Made by a program: the position numbers and the translations under genes. Below are positions 35,163-43,924 of a stretch of 64,000 bases of DNA, piece by piece; positions within the stretch are counted from its first letter, which is position 1; the number at the start of each line of letters is the position of its first letter. This DNA comes from Succinivibrio dextrinosolvens. GTDB taxonomy: Bacteria; Pseudomonadota; Gammaproteobacteria; Enterobacterales; Succinivibrionaceae. The stretch is taken from assembly GCF_900116345.1 (NCBI RefSeq), contig NZ_FPAH01000004.1:1-64000 (forward strand), read 5' to 3'. The notes beneath the pieces were generated by a model that searched no databases, was not told the DNA's origin, and saw nothing but the letters and a program-made list of their open reading frames with translations.

Positions 35163-36869
35163 ATGATTAAATTAAATAAGTTATTTCTTTCTATTGTAAT
35201 TTCAACTTCCCTTCTCAGCACCGCAGATGCGGGAACCGTAATGTACGTATCTCCACAGGCCAGCGACAATGGAACCGCATATCTTAGTTTCAGCATGGAC
35301 AGAAAGGTTTCACCAAATGTCATGTATGTCGAGGCAGCTGATCATGAATCAGATGAGATGCGTGAGATATATGAGGACGGAGATCCTTCATTAAAGTTTC
35401 TAGGACAGATACCTCAGGTTAATCATACCTTTGCATATATTAAAACCGAATACGGCATTATTAATGAAAATTCACTGATGCTAGGTTTCTGTGAAAACAG
35501 TTCTGCACTAAAGTCAGCAAAATCCAAACCATCTGAAAAAGCCATTCTTTCTCTTCAGGAAATAACCAAGCTTACACTTGAGAGATGCGTAAAAGCTTCT
35601 GATGCAATTGCTATGCTTGCACAGATGATTGATACCTACGGATACTATGGCACACCTGCAACCCTGGTTATATCAGACAAGGAAGAAGGCTATGTGATTG
35701 AGCTGATGCCTGCAGTTAATAATGCAGGAGGATACTATGTCGCAAGAAAAATTCCACAGGGACATTTTTTTGTAGCAGCCGATCAGTTCAGAATTCAGAG
35801 TATTGATAAAAACAATCCTGATTTCATCTTCAATGAAAACCTGACTTCCACTATGCAGCAGGCTGATATCGCTCAGATGACGTCAGGTAGTTTAAACTGG
35901 CTGCGATCTGTTAAAGGAAATGAGATAAGACCTTATTATTCCTTAAGAAGAGTATGGAGAGCCCTATCGATAGTGGCTCCATCCAAGAACTACTCTCCTT
36001 GGGTTTCAGGATGGGCAACCACCGCATATCCATTCTCAGTAGAGCCTGACAATAAGATAAGTCTGTTAGATCTAATTGCTCTGACCAGAGACACCTATAC
36101 CGGTACCCAGTTTGACAATGCTACCAAGGGAACAGGAGGTCTATTTGCCACACCTTATACCCATGAGAACTACGGTGAGAGATCAATTGCCAACGAGAAC
36201 ACCACCTATACCTTTATAAGTCAGGCCAACAAAGTCACACCATCTGCAATTACCTGGCTGTCATTAGGCCCATCTGGTGAAGGAACCTATGTTCCTCTGA
36301 CGGTAAACAAGATCCCATCAGTATATGCCGACACCAGCAGAACCGAGTATGACGAGAAGAAGATGTGGTGGCTGAGCAAGCGAATCTCCTATCTGACCGT
36401 AGGCTACTACTCAAGTCTCTCTGATATGCTCAAAACCAGAGTGTTAGAGCAGGAACAGCATTCCCTTACTCTTATAAATCATTCTAAAGGACTGCCAAAG
36501 GAAAGATTCAACCGTGTAATTGAGAATAACTCCCGTACCGCTTTCAACAGAATGCAGAAGCTTTATGAAAATCTGCTGGAGAAACACGACGGTGGCTATA
36601 TGCTCCGCTATGCAGAAGGACACAATCCAAAATTCATTCCTGTTGACAGCTATAAAAAGCACGAGGTAGTTCACGTCGACAAAGAAAAGGAAAAAGCAGA
36701 GCTCCAGAAAAAAGAAATGAACTCGGCAAATCTCAAGAAAGAAGGTATTCCTTTCTACAATGCTATCGGCATTGACAAACTGCCTGACAGATTAGATATC
36801 AATGTTTTTTCAAAGATACTGACCACCACTCAGGAATATATGAAAAAACAGCAGAATAATAAGAATTAG
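35163..36869 (+). CDS. C69-family dipeptidase paralogue lacking the nucleophile cysteine
   Basis: This secreted protein of 568 residues has a signal peptide (1-23). Along its length it aligns with the next gene, a C69 Ntn-hydrolase dipeptidase, for example IPQVNHTFAYIKTEYGIINE, WLRSVKGNEIRPYYSLRRVWRA and TKGTGGLFATPYTHENY. In C69 enzymes the residue exposed by processing is Cys; here it is Gly24 (ADAGTVMYV against QACTSMII). The ECTDNS segment of the partner reads FCENSS. The enzyme is therefore probably inactive as a peptidase and may bind peptides or modulate its partner. It ends 11 bases before the next start. Confidence 0.85.
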   Translation: MIKLNKLFLSIVISTSLLSTADAGTVMYVSPQASDNGTAYLSFSMDRKVSPNVMYVEAADHESDEMREIYEDGDPSLKFLGQIPQVNHTFAYIKTEYGIINENSLMLGFCENSSALKSAKSKPSEKAILSLQEITKLTLERCVKASDAIAMLAQMIDTYGYYGTPATLVISDKEEGYVIELMPAVNNAGGYYVARKIPQGHFFVAADQFRIQSIDKNNPDFIFNENLTSTMQQADIAQMTSGSLNWLRSVKGNEIRPYYSLRRVWRALSIVAPSKNYSPWVSGWATTAYPFSVEPDNKISLLDLIALTRDTYTGTQFDNATKGTGGLFATPYTHENYGERSIANENTTYTFISQANKVTPSAITWLSLGPSGEGTYVPLTVNKIPSVYADTSRTEYDEKKMWWLSKRISYLTVGYYSSLSDMLKTRVLEQEQHSLTLINHSKGLPKERFNRVIENNSRTAFNRMQKLYENLLEKHDGGYMLRYAEGHNPKFIPVDSYKKHEVVHVDKEKEKAELQKKEMNSANLKKEGIPFYNAIGIDKLPDRLDINVFSKILTTTQEYMKKQQNNKN

Positions 36870-36880
36870 AGGTGATAAGT

Positions 36881-38485
36881 ATGAAGAAATATATTGTTTC
36901 GGTTATTGCTCTTATAACAGCGTGTGCAATAAATTCATCCCAGGCATGCACCTCTATGATTATTACCAAAGGAGCTTCAGCTGACGGTTCCTTATATATC
37001 ACCCATTCAAATGACGGCTATACCGGTGATACTTCTGTAGTCTATGTACCGGCAGCCGATCATAAAAAAGGCGAAATGCGCCAGGTTTATCCTTCCGCAT
37101 GTGCAAGAGAGGCCTACCCTGACTACAACTGTGACTATACTCCAAGACTAAATGTCAAAGGTAGAGGTCCTGACTATTCCTTTTCCGGAGTACCTATTAC
37201 AGAGTCCCTAGGAGAGATTCCTCAGGTTGAACATACATACGCCTATCTTGACAGTAACTACGGAATTATAAATGAAAAAGGCCTGATGTTAGGTGAGTGT
37301 ACAGACAATTCCGAGTACATGGGTTACGTAAGACCTGATGCAGGAACAGGTCTTTTCTACTCCTCAGAGCTAGGTCGAGTCGCCTTAGAGCGATGCACTA
37401 CCGCAAGAGAAGCTGTAATCCTAATGGGAGAGCTAATAGACGAATATGGTCTGTGGGGAACTGCTGAAACTCTAATTGTGGGAGACAAAGAAGAAGGCTG
37501 GGTACTAGAGATGATGCCAAATCCATCCGGAAAAGGCGGCTTCTGGGCAGCACAGAAGGTGCCTGACGGTGAATTCTTTATTGCCGCAAACCAGTTTAGA
37601 ATCAGAGAGCTGGACAAAAACAATCCGGATCAGATTTTCAACGATCACCTGATTGAGGATTTAAAGGCCATAGGCTGGGCTGCCTTTGACAAGGACGGAC
37701 GTCTGGACTGGCTGCGCTCTATAAAATCCATTGAACATCTGCACCCATATTACTGTCTGCGTCGAGTATGGAGAGCCATGGATCTGGTGGCACCATCCAA
37801 GCATTATCCAGCCTGGGTTGAAGGCTATGACACAAAAGCCTATCCATTCTCTGTAAAGCCAGACAAGCCAATTACCTTAAATCAGATTATGGAGATCCAC
37901 AGAGATTCTTATGCTGGTACCGAATTTGAATTTGCCACCAAGGCAACTGGAGGTCTTTACGGATTCCCATACTGTCATGCAGCATATGATAAAGAAAGAG
38001 TATTGAGCACTCCTGCCATATCCTATATCTGGATCAACCAGAACAACGACAGACTGCCTGCGCCTGTATCATGGCTGGCCTATACCTCCCCTGCCGAAAG
38101 TCTTTACGTACCACTTCCGGTAGCACCTATTACAGAGCTTTACAGTCGAGTAAACAGAAAACAGTATGACGATTCAAAGTTCTACTGGAATGTTTCAAAT
38201 GTAGGAAATCTGACCAGGGCCTACTATTCAATTCTTGCACCAGAGGTTAAAAATACCGCCCACAGGATTGAAAAGGAATCACAGGATCTTATCGAGAGTT
38301 CTTTAAACCTCTCAGTTGAAGATTTTAATAATATGCTTTTAGAGAATGCCAAAGCCAACCGTGAGGACTGGATTAAGCTTTATCACAGACTACTGGCAAT
38401 CCTGGATACCGACAGCTTTAAGTATGTGAAAGGACATATTCCAAGAAACTATGCTCCAACCTCATACGAGAAGGTTGAAAACTAG
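36881..38485 (+). CDS. C69-family dipeptidase (PepD type), secreted
   Basis: This is an Ntn-hydrolase dipeptidase. The signal peptide (1-22) ends directly before Cys23 of ACTSMIITKGASADGS, the predicted N-terminal nucleophile. The family landmarks GIINEKGLMLGECTDNS, RVALERCTTAREAV and LDWLRSI follow. It probably cleaves dipeptides in the periplasm or outside. The ATG at 36881 with a GAGG site is preferred over the GTG at 36872. It is paired with the cysteine-less paralogue upstream, an evident gene duplication. Confidence 0.92.
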   Translation: MKKYIVSVIALITACAINSSQACTSMIITKGASADGSLYITHSNDGYTGDTSVVYVPAADHKKGEMRQVYPSACAREAYPDYNCDYTPRLNVKGRGPDYSFSGVPITESLGEIPQVEHTYAYLDSNYGIINEKGLMLGECTDNSEYMGYVRPDAGTGLFYSSELGRVALERCTTAREAVILMGELIDEYGLWGTAETLIVGDKEEGWVLEMMPNPSGKGGFWAAQKVPDGEFFIAANQFRIRELDKNNPDQIFNDHLIEDLKAIGWAAFDKDGRLDWLRSIKSIEHLHPYYCLRRVWRAMDLVAPSKHYPAWVEGYDTKAYPFSVKPDKPITLNQIMEIHRDSYAGTEFEFATKATGGLYGFPYCHAAYDKERVLSTPAISYIWINQNNDRLPAPVSWLAYTSPAESLYVPLPVAPITELYSRVNRKQYDDSKFYWNVSNVGNLTRAYYSILAPEVKNTAHRIEKESQDLIESSLNLSVEDFNNMLLENAKANREDWIKLYHRLLAILDTDSFKYVKGHIPRNYAPTSYEKVEN

Positions 38486-38519
38486 ACAATTTAAGAAAAT
38501 AGACCTCTATAACGCATTT

Positions 38520-38557
38520 ACATCCTGTCTTTGTCATTAAGACAGGATGTTTTTTTT
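38520..38557 (+). terminator. Intrinsic terminator after C69 pair
   Basis: A 12-bp perfect stem ACATCCTGTCTT / AAGACAGGATGT with a 7-base loop is followed by eight T. The T run touches the convergent thiE stop codon. Confidence 0.92.
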
Positions 38558-39254
38558 ATGCATTCACCCAGGTTGAAACCAACTCGGCTGAGGCCTTTTT
38601 AGGATCAGCAGCAGAGGCAACTGCAGATACCACGAAAAAGCCATCTACTCCGGTCTTTTTCAGTGCAGCAAGATCTCGAACCTTAACTCCACCGCCAACT
38701 ACAACCGGAATAGGACTGATTCTGGCAAGCTCAGTAAGCTCCTCAAAAGTTCTGGTTATAACCACGCCGTTCTCATCCATTCCGCAGTCAGGCTTGGTTT
38801 GAGTCTCATGCAGAGGACCTGCTCCAAAATAATCAATTACAGAGACATCGGTGTTTTTAACATATTCGATGAGTCGACTTGCAGGAGCAGAAAGGCCCAC
38901 AATAGAATCCTCTCCTAAGAATTTTCTGCATACGCTGACAGGAATATCAGACTGTCCGACATGAACACCGTCAACCTTAATGCCATCATCTCTTGCTGCA
39001 AGCACTACATCAAGTCTGTCATCAACTAAAAGCGCTACACTGTCGGCTTTTCCTAAATCAGCAATAACCTTTGCGCAATCCCGGCAAAGTGAAATCATCT
39101 CTTTTGCTGATGCAACCTTTGATCTTACCTGAACACAGGTAAAACCGCTTTCAACTGCTACCTTTACAATCTCTGCTACATCTCTGCCCAGGGTGTTCTC
39201 TGGACCTAAAACCAGGTAGGCGGATATATCAAGCTTCTGTCTTATACTACTCAT
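38556..39254 (-). CDS. thiE: Thiamine-phosphate synthase ThiE
   Basis: ThiE joins HMP-pyrophosphate and thiazole phosphate to thiamine phosphate. The TIM barrel shows CVQVRSK, VALLVDDRLDV, GVHVGQSDIPV, FGAGPLHETQTKPDCG (the phosphate and substrate loop) and VVGGGV. It has 232 residues. The start overlaps the end of the upstream thiamine-binding gene by 8 bases. It is the last gene of the thi operon. thiD is not in this window. Confidence 0.94.
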   Translation of the reverse strand: MSSIRQKLDISAYLVLGPENTLGRDVAEIVKVAVESGFTCVQVRSKVASAKEMISLCRDCAKVIADLGKADSVALLVDDRLDVVLAARDDGIKVDGVHVGQSDIPVSVCRKFLGEDSIVGLSAPASRLIEYVKNTDVSVIDYFGAGPLHETQTKPDCGMDENGVVITRTFEELTELARISPIPVVVGGGVKVRDLAALKKTGVDGFFVVSAVASAADPKKASAELVSTWVNA

Positions 39255-39555
39255 TTAATTTTGCAATCTTCTTTTCAAGTCTATCAATTTTGCCATCCAT
39301 CATATCCTTGTAGCCAGGTCGTACATCAGCCTTTAGCACAACCTCTGTTCGAATGCCTTTATCTGCAAGGATCATTGTGGCATCCTTTACCACCTTCATA
39401 ACCTCGTCCCATTCACCCTCGATTTCAGTAAACATGGAAGAGGTTCTGTTTTTAAGTCCGGATTTTCTGATGACGTCTACAACCTTTGCTACCTCTGAGG
39501 ATAATTCATCACCGGTCCCACAAGGTGCTATTGCAACCGCTACTAATGTATTCAT
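39247..39555 (-). CDS. MTH1187/YkoF-type thiamine-binding protein
   Basis: This 102-residue ferredoxin-fold protein matches the MTH1187 (DUF77) family: VAVAIAPCGTGDELSSEVAKVVDVIRKSG and IEGEWDEVMKVVKDA. Members bind thiamine or related molecules. The place between thiM and thiE fits a sensor or buffer of thiamine precursors. The biochemical role is not settled. Confidence 0.85.
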   Translation of the reverse strand: MNTLVAVAIAPCGTGDELSSEVAKVVDVIRKSGLKNRTSSMFTEIEGEWDEVMKVVKDATMILADKGIRTEVVLKADVRPGYKDMMDGKIDRLEKKIAKLNE

Positions 39556-39582
39556 ACTTTATCTTCCTGATATTTTCAGTGC

Positions 39583-40416
39583 CTAAGCTTTTTCGATTTT
39601 AAGTGAACTGCCGTTAATCTGTTCTGCACTTACAGAATAAAGATTATCGACAAAAGCCATTTGGAAAGAGGCAGGGCCCTTGCAGTTCTTCTCTGCAGCT
39701 CCTGAGGCAACTTTATAAACAGATGATGCAGTCAAAGCTGCAATAAAAGGAGTTGCCACAGCAGCGAATACCGCAGTGACTCCGCCTAAAGAGCAGCCTG
39801 CACCGGTAATCTTTGTACACAGTTCAGAACCGCCTTCAAGGTAAACTGTAGTTTCCCCATCAGTTATCAGATCAATCTCGCCAGAGACGGACACAGCCCC
39901 CTTTGTAAATCTTGCAAGTTCAACTGCAGCCTTTTTTGAAGATACAACCGAATCAGTTGAATCAACACCACGAACACCGTCATGACTCTTACCGGAATCA
40001 AGGCCCCACAGATTAGCCAGAGCAATAATCTCTGAGGCATTACCTCGGATAATGGATGGAGGACAGTCTTTTATGGATAGAAGCAGACTTTCTCTTAAGG
40101 CTCCAACTCCAATACCTACAGGATCTAAAACCCATGGCGTTGAGCTATGTTTTAACACTCTGATAACTCTAGGAAGTGTCTCTGCGTATACAGGAAGCAA
40201 TGTTCCCATGTTGATATAGAAGCTACCGCCAATCCTTGCCATAGCTTCCGCCTCATCTGGAAGATAAATCATTGCAGCAGAGCCTCCCACTGCAAGCTGG
40301 GCATTTGCCACAAGATTTGTGGTTACGGTGTTTGTGATCGAAGGGGTTAGAGGAGTAGTCTCTCTAGCCTTTTGAATAGCAGCAATAATCTGCTGTTTTA
40401 ATTCCTGTTCTGTCAT
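39583..40416 (-). CDS. thiM: Hydroxyethylthiazole kinase ThiM
   Basis: ThiM phosphorylates salvaged hydroxyethylthiazole. The ribokinase-like fold shows TNTVTTNLVANAQLAVGGSAAMI at the start, WVLDPVGIGVG, IIRGNASEI and the catalytic TGAGCSLGG near residue 215. It has 277 residues, as usual. The operon with thiE suggests thiazole salvage instead of full synthesis. No TPP riboswitch is recognised upstream. Confidence 0.94.
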   Translation of the reverse strand: MTEQELKQQIIAAIQKARETTPLTPSITNTVTTNLVANAQLAVGGSAAMIYLPDEAEAMARIGGSFYINMGTLLPVYAETLPRVIRVLKHSSTPWVLDPVGIGVGALRESLLLSIKDCPPSIIRGNASEIIALANLWGLDSGKSHDGVRGVDSTDSVVSSKKAAVELARFTKGAVSVSGEIDLITDGETTVYLEGGSELCTKITGAGCSLGGVTAVFAAVATPFIAALTASSVYKVASGAAEKNCKGPASFQMAFVDNLYSVSAEQINGSSLKIEKA

Positions 40417-40454
40417 ATAGAAATCCGATATGTGTGATTGGAAATATACGATTA

Positions 40455-40940
40455 CTAATGCATTTCAGTAATCAGACTTTTAATAAACTCGGCACTTAAA
40501 GGTGAACTGGAAGTAACAGCAAAGGAGAAGCTGCCATAGGACCAGGAGGCGACAAAGAAACCGTCCACCCTGCCTTTTAAGGTAACGCTATATGCCTTAA
40601 TCTGTTGAACATCTATTTTGTTGTATATGTTGTAATCACCAGAGATATCCTCATGACCTCTGGCCTTGCGTAAATGAATAGATTTATCCCCTTCTCTGAA
40701 AACAACCTGAATCAGATTGTTTTTTATATAGGAGATATCTTTTTTTGAATAGCCTTCCGCGCTCTGAGGACAGTCAAATTCAAAGCCTGCCCCCTGTGTA
40801 GCTTTGTCAAGAGAATCTACGTACACAAAAGGATTGGGAATCATTACTCTTTGCTCCTCTTTGAATTTATTCTCACTGCAGCAGCCGTTAATAAAAGGAA
40901 CCATAACAGAGGCGATGATAATTAGAAATTTCTTAAGCAT
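40455..40940 (-). CDS. Putative lipoprotein, first gene of the thi operon
   Basis: A signal sequence ends in a lipobox-like FINGC (Cys at about residue 20), followed by a mature domain of about 140 residues without a recognised family. Mixed beta segments such as KAYSVTLKGRVDGFFVASWSYGSF are seen. It lies 38 bases upstream of thiM on the same strand and may be cotranscribed. Its link to thiamine is only positional. Confidence 0.6.
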   Translation of the reverse strand: MLKKFLIIIASVMVPFINGCCSENKFKEEQRVMIPNPFVYVDSLDKATQGAGFEFDCPQSAEGYSKKDISYIKNNLIQVVFREGDKSIHLRKARGHEDISGDYNIYNKIDVQQIKAYSVTLKGRVDGFFVASWSYGSFSFAVTSSSPLSAEFIKSLITEMH

Positions 40941-41253
40941 TGATTATTTCAAAGATTCTACTTTTATGAGGAATCTCTGACTCCGGTTATCTGTTTGTTT
41001 TATTTTCTCTTTTTATCATAGCAAATTTTAATATCCAGATTACACTATGCATTATTTCTTACCATTCAGCTGTAATAAGACTGTAGATATAATTTTCTGC
41101 TTAAATATCTATTATTTGCTATGGGCGACATTTCAAAAAAAATAATCTACTAAACTTGATCTTTGAGAGGCTGTTTTTTATCAATTACGGCCTTATGTAA
41201 AAAATACACCAAAGCTTTTTTACTACCAAACCTGACATTTTATAGAGGATTTC
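40941..41253. other. Divergent intergenic region, thi operon / solute-binding protein
   Basis: This AT-rich 313-base stretch holds the promoters of two divergent units. The conserved TPP riboswitch cores (CTGAGA and the ACC...GATCTGG block) were looked for and not found on either strand. Only a good AGAGGA ribosome site for the rightward gene stands out. Confidence 0.45.
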
Positions 41254-42348
41254 ATGATCAAGTTAAGTAATCTGATTAAGACCGTATCCTTATGTTCTGT
41301 CCTTGTTTCAGGATTATGTTTCGCAGAAGGACTTCCACAGATCAAAGCCACCATGTTTATGGAACAGGAAGGCTTTTTAATGTGGTATGCAAAAGAACAG
41401 GGCTGGGATAATGAACTGGGAATAGATATTAAGCTGGAGATTTCCCAGACCAATGGTATCGATGAGATGAATAAACATCGAGATAATCCAAATGTATGGA
41501 ATATCACTGCAGCAAGCAGTATTCCTTTCATTATCGGTAGTAACAATATGGATTTGAAAATCATCGGCATGGCCTGTGATGAAGGTCCATCTACCAGTGT
41601 CATGGTTAGAAAAGACAGTGATATCCTCAAAGTAAAAGGCTGGAATCGAGATTATCCTGAGATCTGCGGAAGTCCTGAAACCATCAAAGGCAAGACCTTC
41701 CTGGTTAAGGGTATTTCCTCAGGTGCTTATACCCTTGCAGCCTGGCTTGATATCTTCAATCTGAATTTCTCTCATGTGGTGATCAAGGATATAACCGGTC
41801 CGGAAATTCTAAAGGAAATGGAAAATAAGAATGTTACCGGTGCCGGACTATGGTCTCCTGATACCTATGAGTCAGAGTATATCGGCTACAAGAACGTTAC
41901 CACCGCAGGAAATATTGATGAATACATCCCTATCATGTTCTTAGCTGACAACAGCTATCTTAAGGATAATGAGGAGACTGTAGGCAAGTTTCTGGCGGTA
42001 TATCTGAGAGCAGTTGAAAAACAACGTGAGGATGCCTCCCAGCTGGTTTCTGCATATCAGAGATTCTTAAAGCACTACACGGGACGAGACTTTAGTGAAT
42101 CTATCTGTCTTAAGGACTTAAAGGATCACAGCATCTATACTCTGGATGAACAGCTCAGCTTGTTTGAGAACAAGGACAACAAAAAGAGTGAGATTCAGAA
42201 GATTGAAAGAACTCTGACCACTGGTCTGATGCTGATTATGAAGGATCTGCCATCTCAAAATCCTAACATCAAGATCACCAACCATATGAAGGATCCTAAC
42301 TACATCACCGACAAGTATTTAAAGATTGCTAAAAAATACATGAAGTAG
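41254..42348 (+). CDS. ABC-type substrate-binding protein, NMT1/SsuA-like
   Basis: The signal peptide (1-24, ending CFAEG) is followed by a periplasmic binding fold. The segments FMEQEGFLMWYAKEQGWDNELGIDIKLEI and AASSIPFIIGSNNMDLKIIGMA are typical of nitrate/sulfonate/HMP-binding proteins. Its 364 residues are normal. No permease or ATPase gene is adjacent, so the partner must be elsewhere. Facing the thi operon, it could bind a thiamine precursor, but nothing in the sequence proves this. Confidence 0.75.
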   Translation: MIKLSNLIKTVSLCSVLVSGLCFAEGLPQIKATMFMEQEGFLMWYAKEQGWDNELGIDIKLEISQTNGIDEMNKHRDNPNVWNITAASSIPFIIGSNNMDLKIIGMACDEGPSTSVMVRKDSDILKVKGWNRDYPEICGSPETIKGKTFLVKGISSGAYTLAAWLDIFNLNFSHVVIKDITGPEILKEMENKNVTGAGLWSPDTYESEYIGYKNVTTAGNIDEYIPIMFLADNSYLKDNEETVGKFLAVYLRAVEKQREDASQLVSAYQRFLKHYTGRDFSESICLKDLKDHSIYTLDEQLSLFENKDNKKSEIQKIERTLTTGLMLIMKDLPSQNPNIKITNHMKDPNYITDKYLKIAKKYMK

Positions 42349-42374
42349 AAAAATGTAATGTCAGGTTAAATAAG

Positions 42375-42398
42375 AGGAGAGCATCAGCTCTCCTTTCT
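42375..42398 (+). terminator. Terminator after substrate-binding protein
   Basis: An 8-bp perfect stem AGGAGAGC-atca-GCTCTCCT is followed by TTCTTTT. Confidence 0.85.
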
Positions 42399-42429
42399 TT
42401 TGTCTGCAGAATATAGAGATTAGAGAAGA

Positions 42430-42951
42430 TTAGCAGCTTCTTAAGCTGTAAAGATTTTCCTGCTCACATGCTTTTGTGCTTACAGCAGGATTATCAGACT
42501 TCTGATTTATTACATCGCCTATAACTTTATCAACATCAATCAGCTCAACCAGATCCTTATCAACCTGGACTGCACCTAACATATAGGTATCAGCGCTGTT
42601 GATATCAGATGGTAGCAGAGCGTTATCATTGATATTAATGATACGATCAGCCTTTGAAGCTAAAAAGGCATACTGAGAACTGCCTGCTTTAATTACAACA
42701 ATGAGACTCTGTCTGACATTCTGGGTCTTTCTTCCGCATAGAACTTCGCACAGGTCAATCACAGGAATGGTTACGTCATTGTGAATGGTAACTACACCAA
42801 CAACATGCTTCTGAAGCTTAGGCAGTACAGTGATTCTTGGGCAAGGCATGATTTCCTGTACTCTGCTTACATTAACCGCGTAAAACTGTCTTGAGCTGCC
42901 TAGTCTGAAAAGAAAAATACCAAAATCGTTTAAAACACTATAAGAGTTCAT
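42430..42951 (-). CDS. Stand-alone CheW-domain protein (CheV-like without receiver)
   Basis: One CheW-like domain covers residues 8-145 (FGIFLFRLGSSRQFYAVNVSRVQEIMPCPRITVLPKLQKHVVGVVTIHNDVTIPVIDL). The pattern resembles the coupling domain of CheV, but the C-terminal receiver is absent; the last 30 residues are unstructured. It lies outside the main chemotaxis block and has its own transcription unit. It might couple a particular receptor set or a second array. Confidence 0.8.
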   Translation of the reverse strand: MNSYSVLNDFGIFLFRLGSSRQFYAVNVSRVQEIMPCPRITVLPKLQKHVVGVVTIHNDVTIPVIDLCEVLCGRKTQNVRQSLIVVIKAGSSQYAFLASKADRIININDNALLPSDINSADTYMLGAVQVDKDLVELIDVDKVIGDVINQKSDNPAVSTKACEQENLYSLRSC

Positions 42952-43216
42952 CGAAATATCCCATGCAAAACAACTTTTGCATATTTGTTTGTTTTTTACA
43001 TACAGTCCTTATTTGTTGAAAAATAAATTATTCAATTTAGCTTTCAGATGCGAAATGATACTCTTTTTTTCACAGAGATAAAGATCCTAATAAAAAATTT
43101 TTTTAATAATAATTATTCTCAACAAGCTCATATCAACTCTTTTTATAAGTTTTCGCTAAGTTGTCATTTTTATACTCAGATTGTCTTTTATAAGATTTTC
43201 TTTGAGGTAAGTCAGT

Positions 43217-43723
43217 ATGAAAAAAACAACCTTAGGTATGATTGGTGCTGCTATTATTTTTGCATCAGGCGTTGCTGTAGCAGATAACTACAAACATGAC
43301 AAGTATCATGGTGACGGCTATGGCAGACATAATCCAATGGGAGTAATGTGCAATGTAAAAAGCACAAACCTTCCTAGAGGCTTCGGACTTGAGCTTAATG
43401 AAATGACCGTAAAACAGATTTTAAGCGACAGTAAAGAAGACGATATTGTTCGAATTAAAGGTCGTTTAACCAAGTATCTAGGAGACGAAAAGTTTGAGCT
43501 GACTGACAACAGCAACGATACAATTATTGTTGAACTGGATGAAGACCGTAACTGGTCATATCTCGAAAAAGATATGCCTATCGAGGTTGTCGCAAAGGTA
43601 GATGATGAAAAGGTTACCAAAATCCTAGAAGTAAGATGTGCAAGACCGGACTTTGGTGACAAGATGCCTCGCCCTCCTCGTGCAAACGGCCCACGAGGCT
43701 TTGAACAGGGTGATATAAAGTAA
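43217..43723 (+). CDS. BOF/YgiW-family periplasmic stress protein
   Basis: The signal peptide (1-22) precedes a histidine/glycine-rich stretch and then an OB-fold domain: MTVKQILSDSKEDDIVRIKGRLTKYLGDEKFELTDNSNDTIIVELD. This is the bacterial OB-fold (BOF) signature of YgiW/YdeI proteins, which help tolerate peroxide, acid and antimicrobial peptides. A proline/arginine-rich tail follows. A GAGGTAA site precedes the ATG. It is monocistronic with a strong terminator. Confidence 0.85.
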   Translation: MKKTTLGMIGAAIIFASGVAVADNYKHDKYHGDGYGRHNPMGVMCNVKSTNLPRGFGLELNEMTVKQILSDSKEDDIVRIKGRLTKYLGDEKFELTDNSNDTIIVELDEDRNWSYLEKDMPIEVVAKVDDEKVTKILEVRCARPDFGDKMPRPPRANGPRGFEQGDIK

Positions 43724-43750
43724 CTATTCCTGAATGTTTGTTGAGACGGA

Positions 43751-43790
43751 AAGGATATCTGGATTTTCAGATATCCTTTTTTATTTTTTT
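43751..43790 (+). terminator. Terminator after BOF gene
   Basis: An 11-bp perfect stem AAGGATATCTG / CAGATATCCTT with a 6-base loop is followed by a T run. Confidence 0.92.
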
Positions 43791-43924
43791 AATTGCTCAT
43801 TTCCAGAACAGACGAGCTCTGGAAGAAAACCGCTCATTTAAAAAATTATCGCGAACTCTTCCCTATAAGGATTATCAAACGAAAAATGCTTATTACACGA
43901 AATAATTGGAATTAGAAATAGAAG

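Noticed and set aside
40417-41253. TPP riboswitch before the thiamine genes
   Set aside because: The conserved core strings of the riboswitch were not found on either strand.
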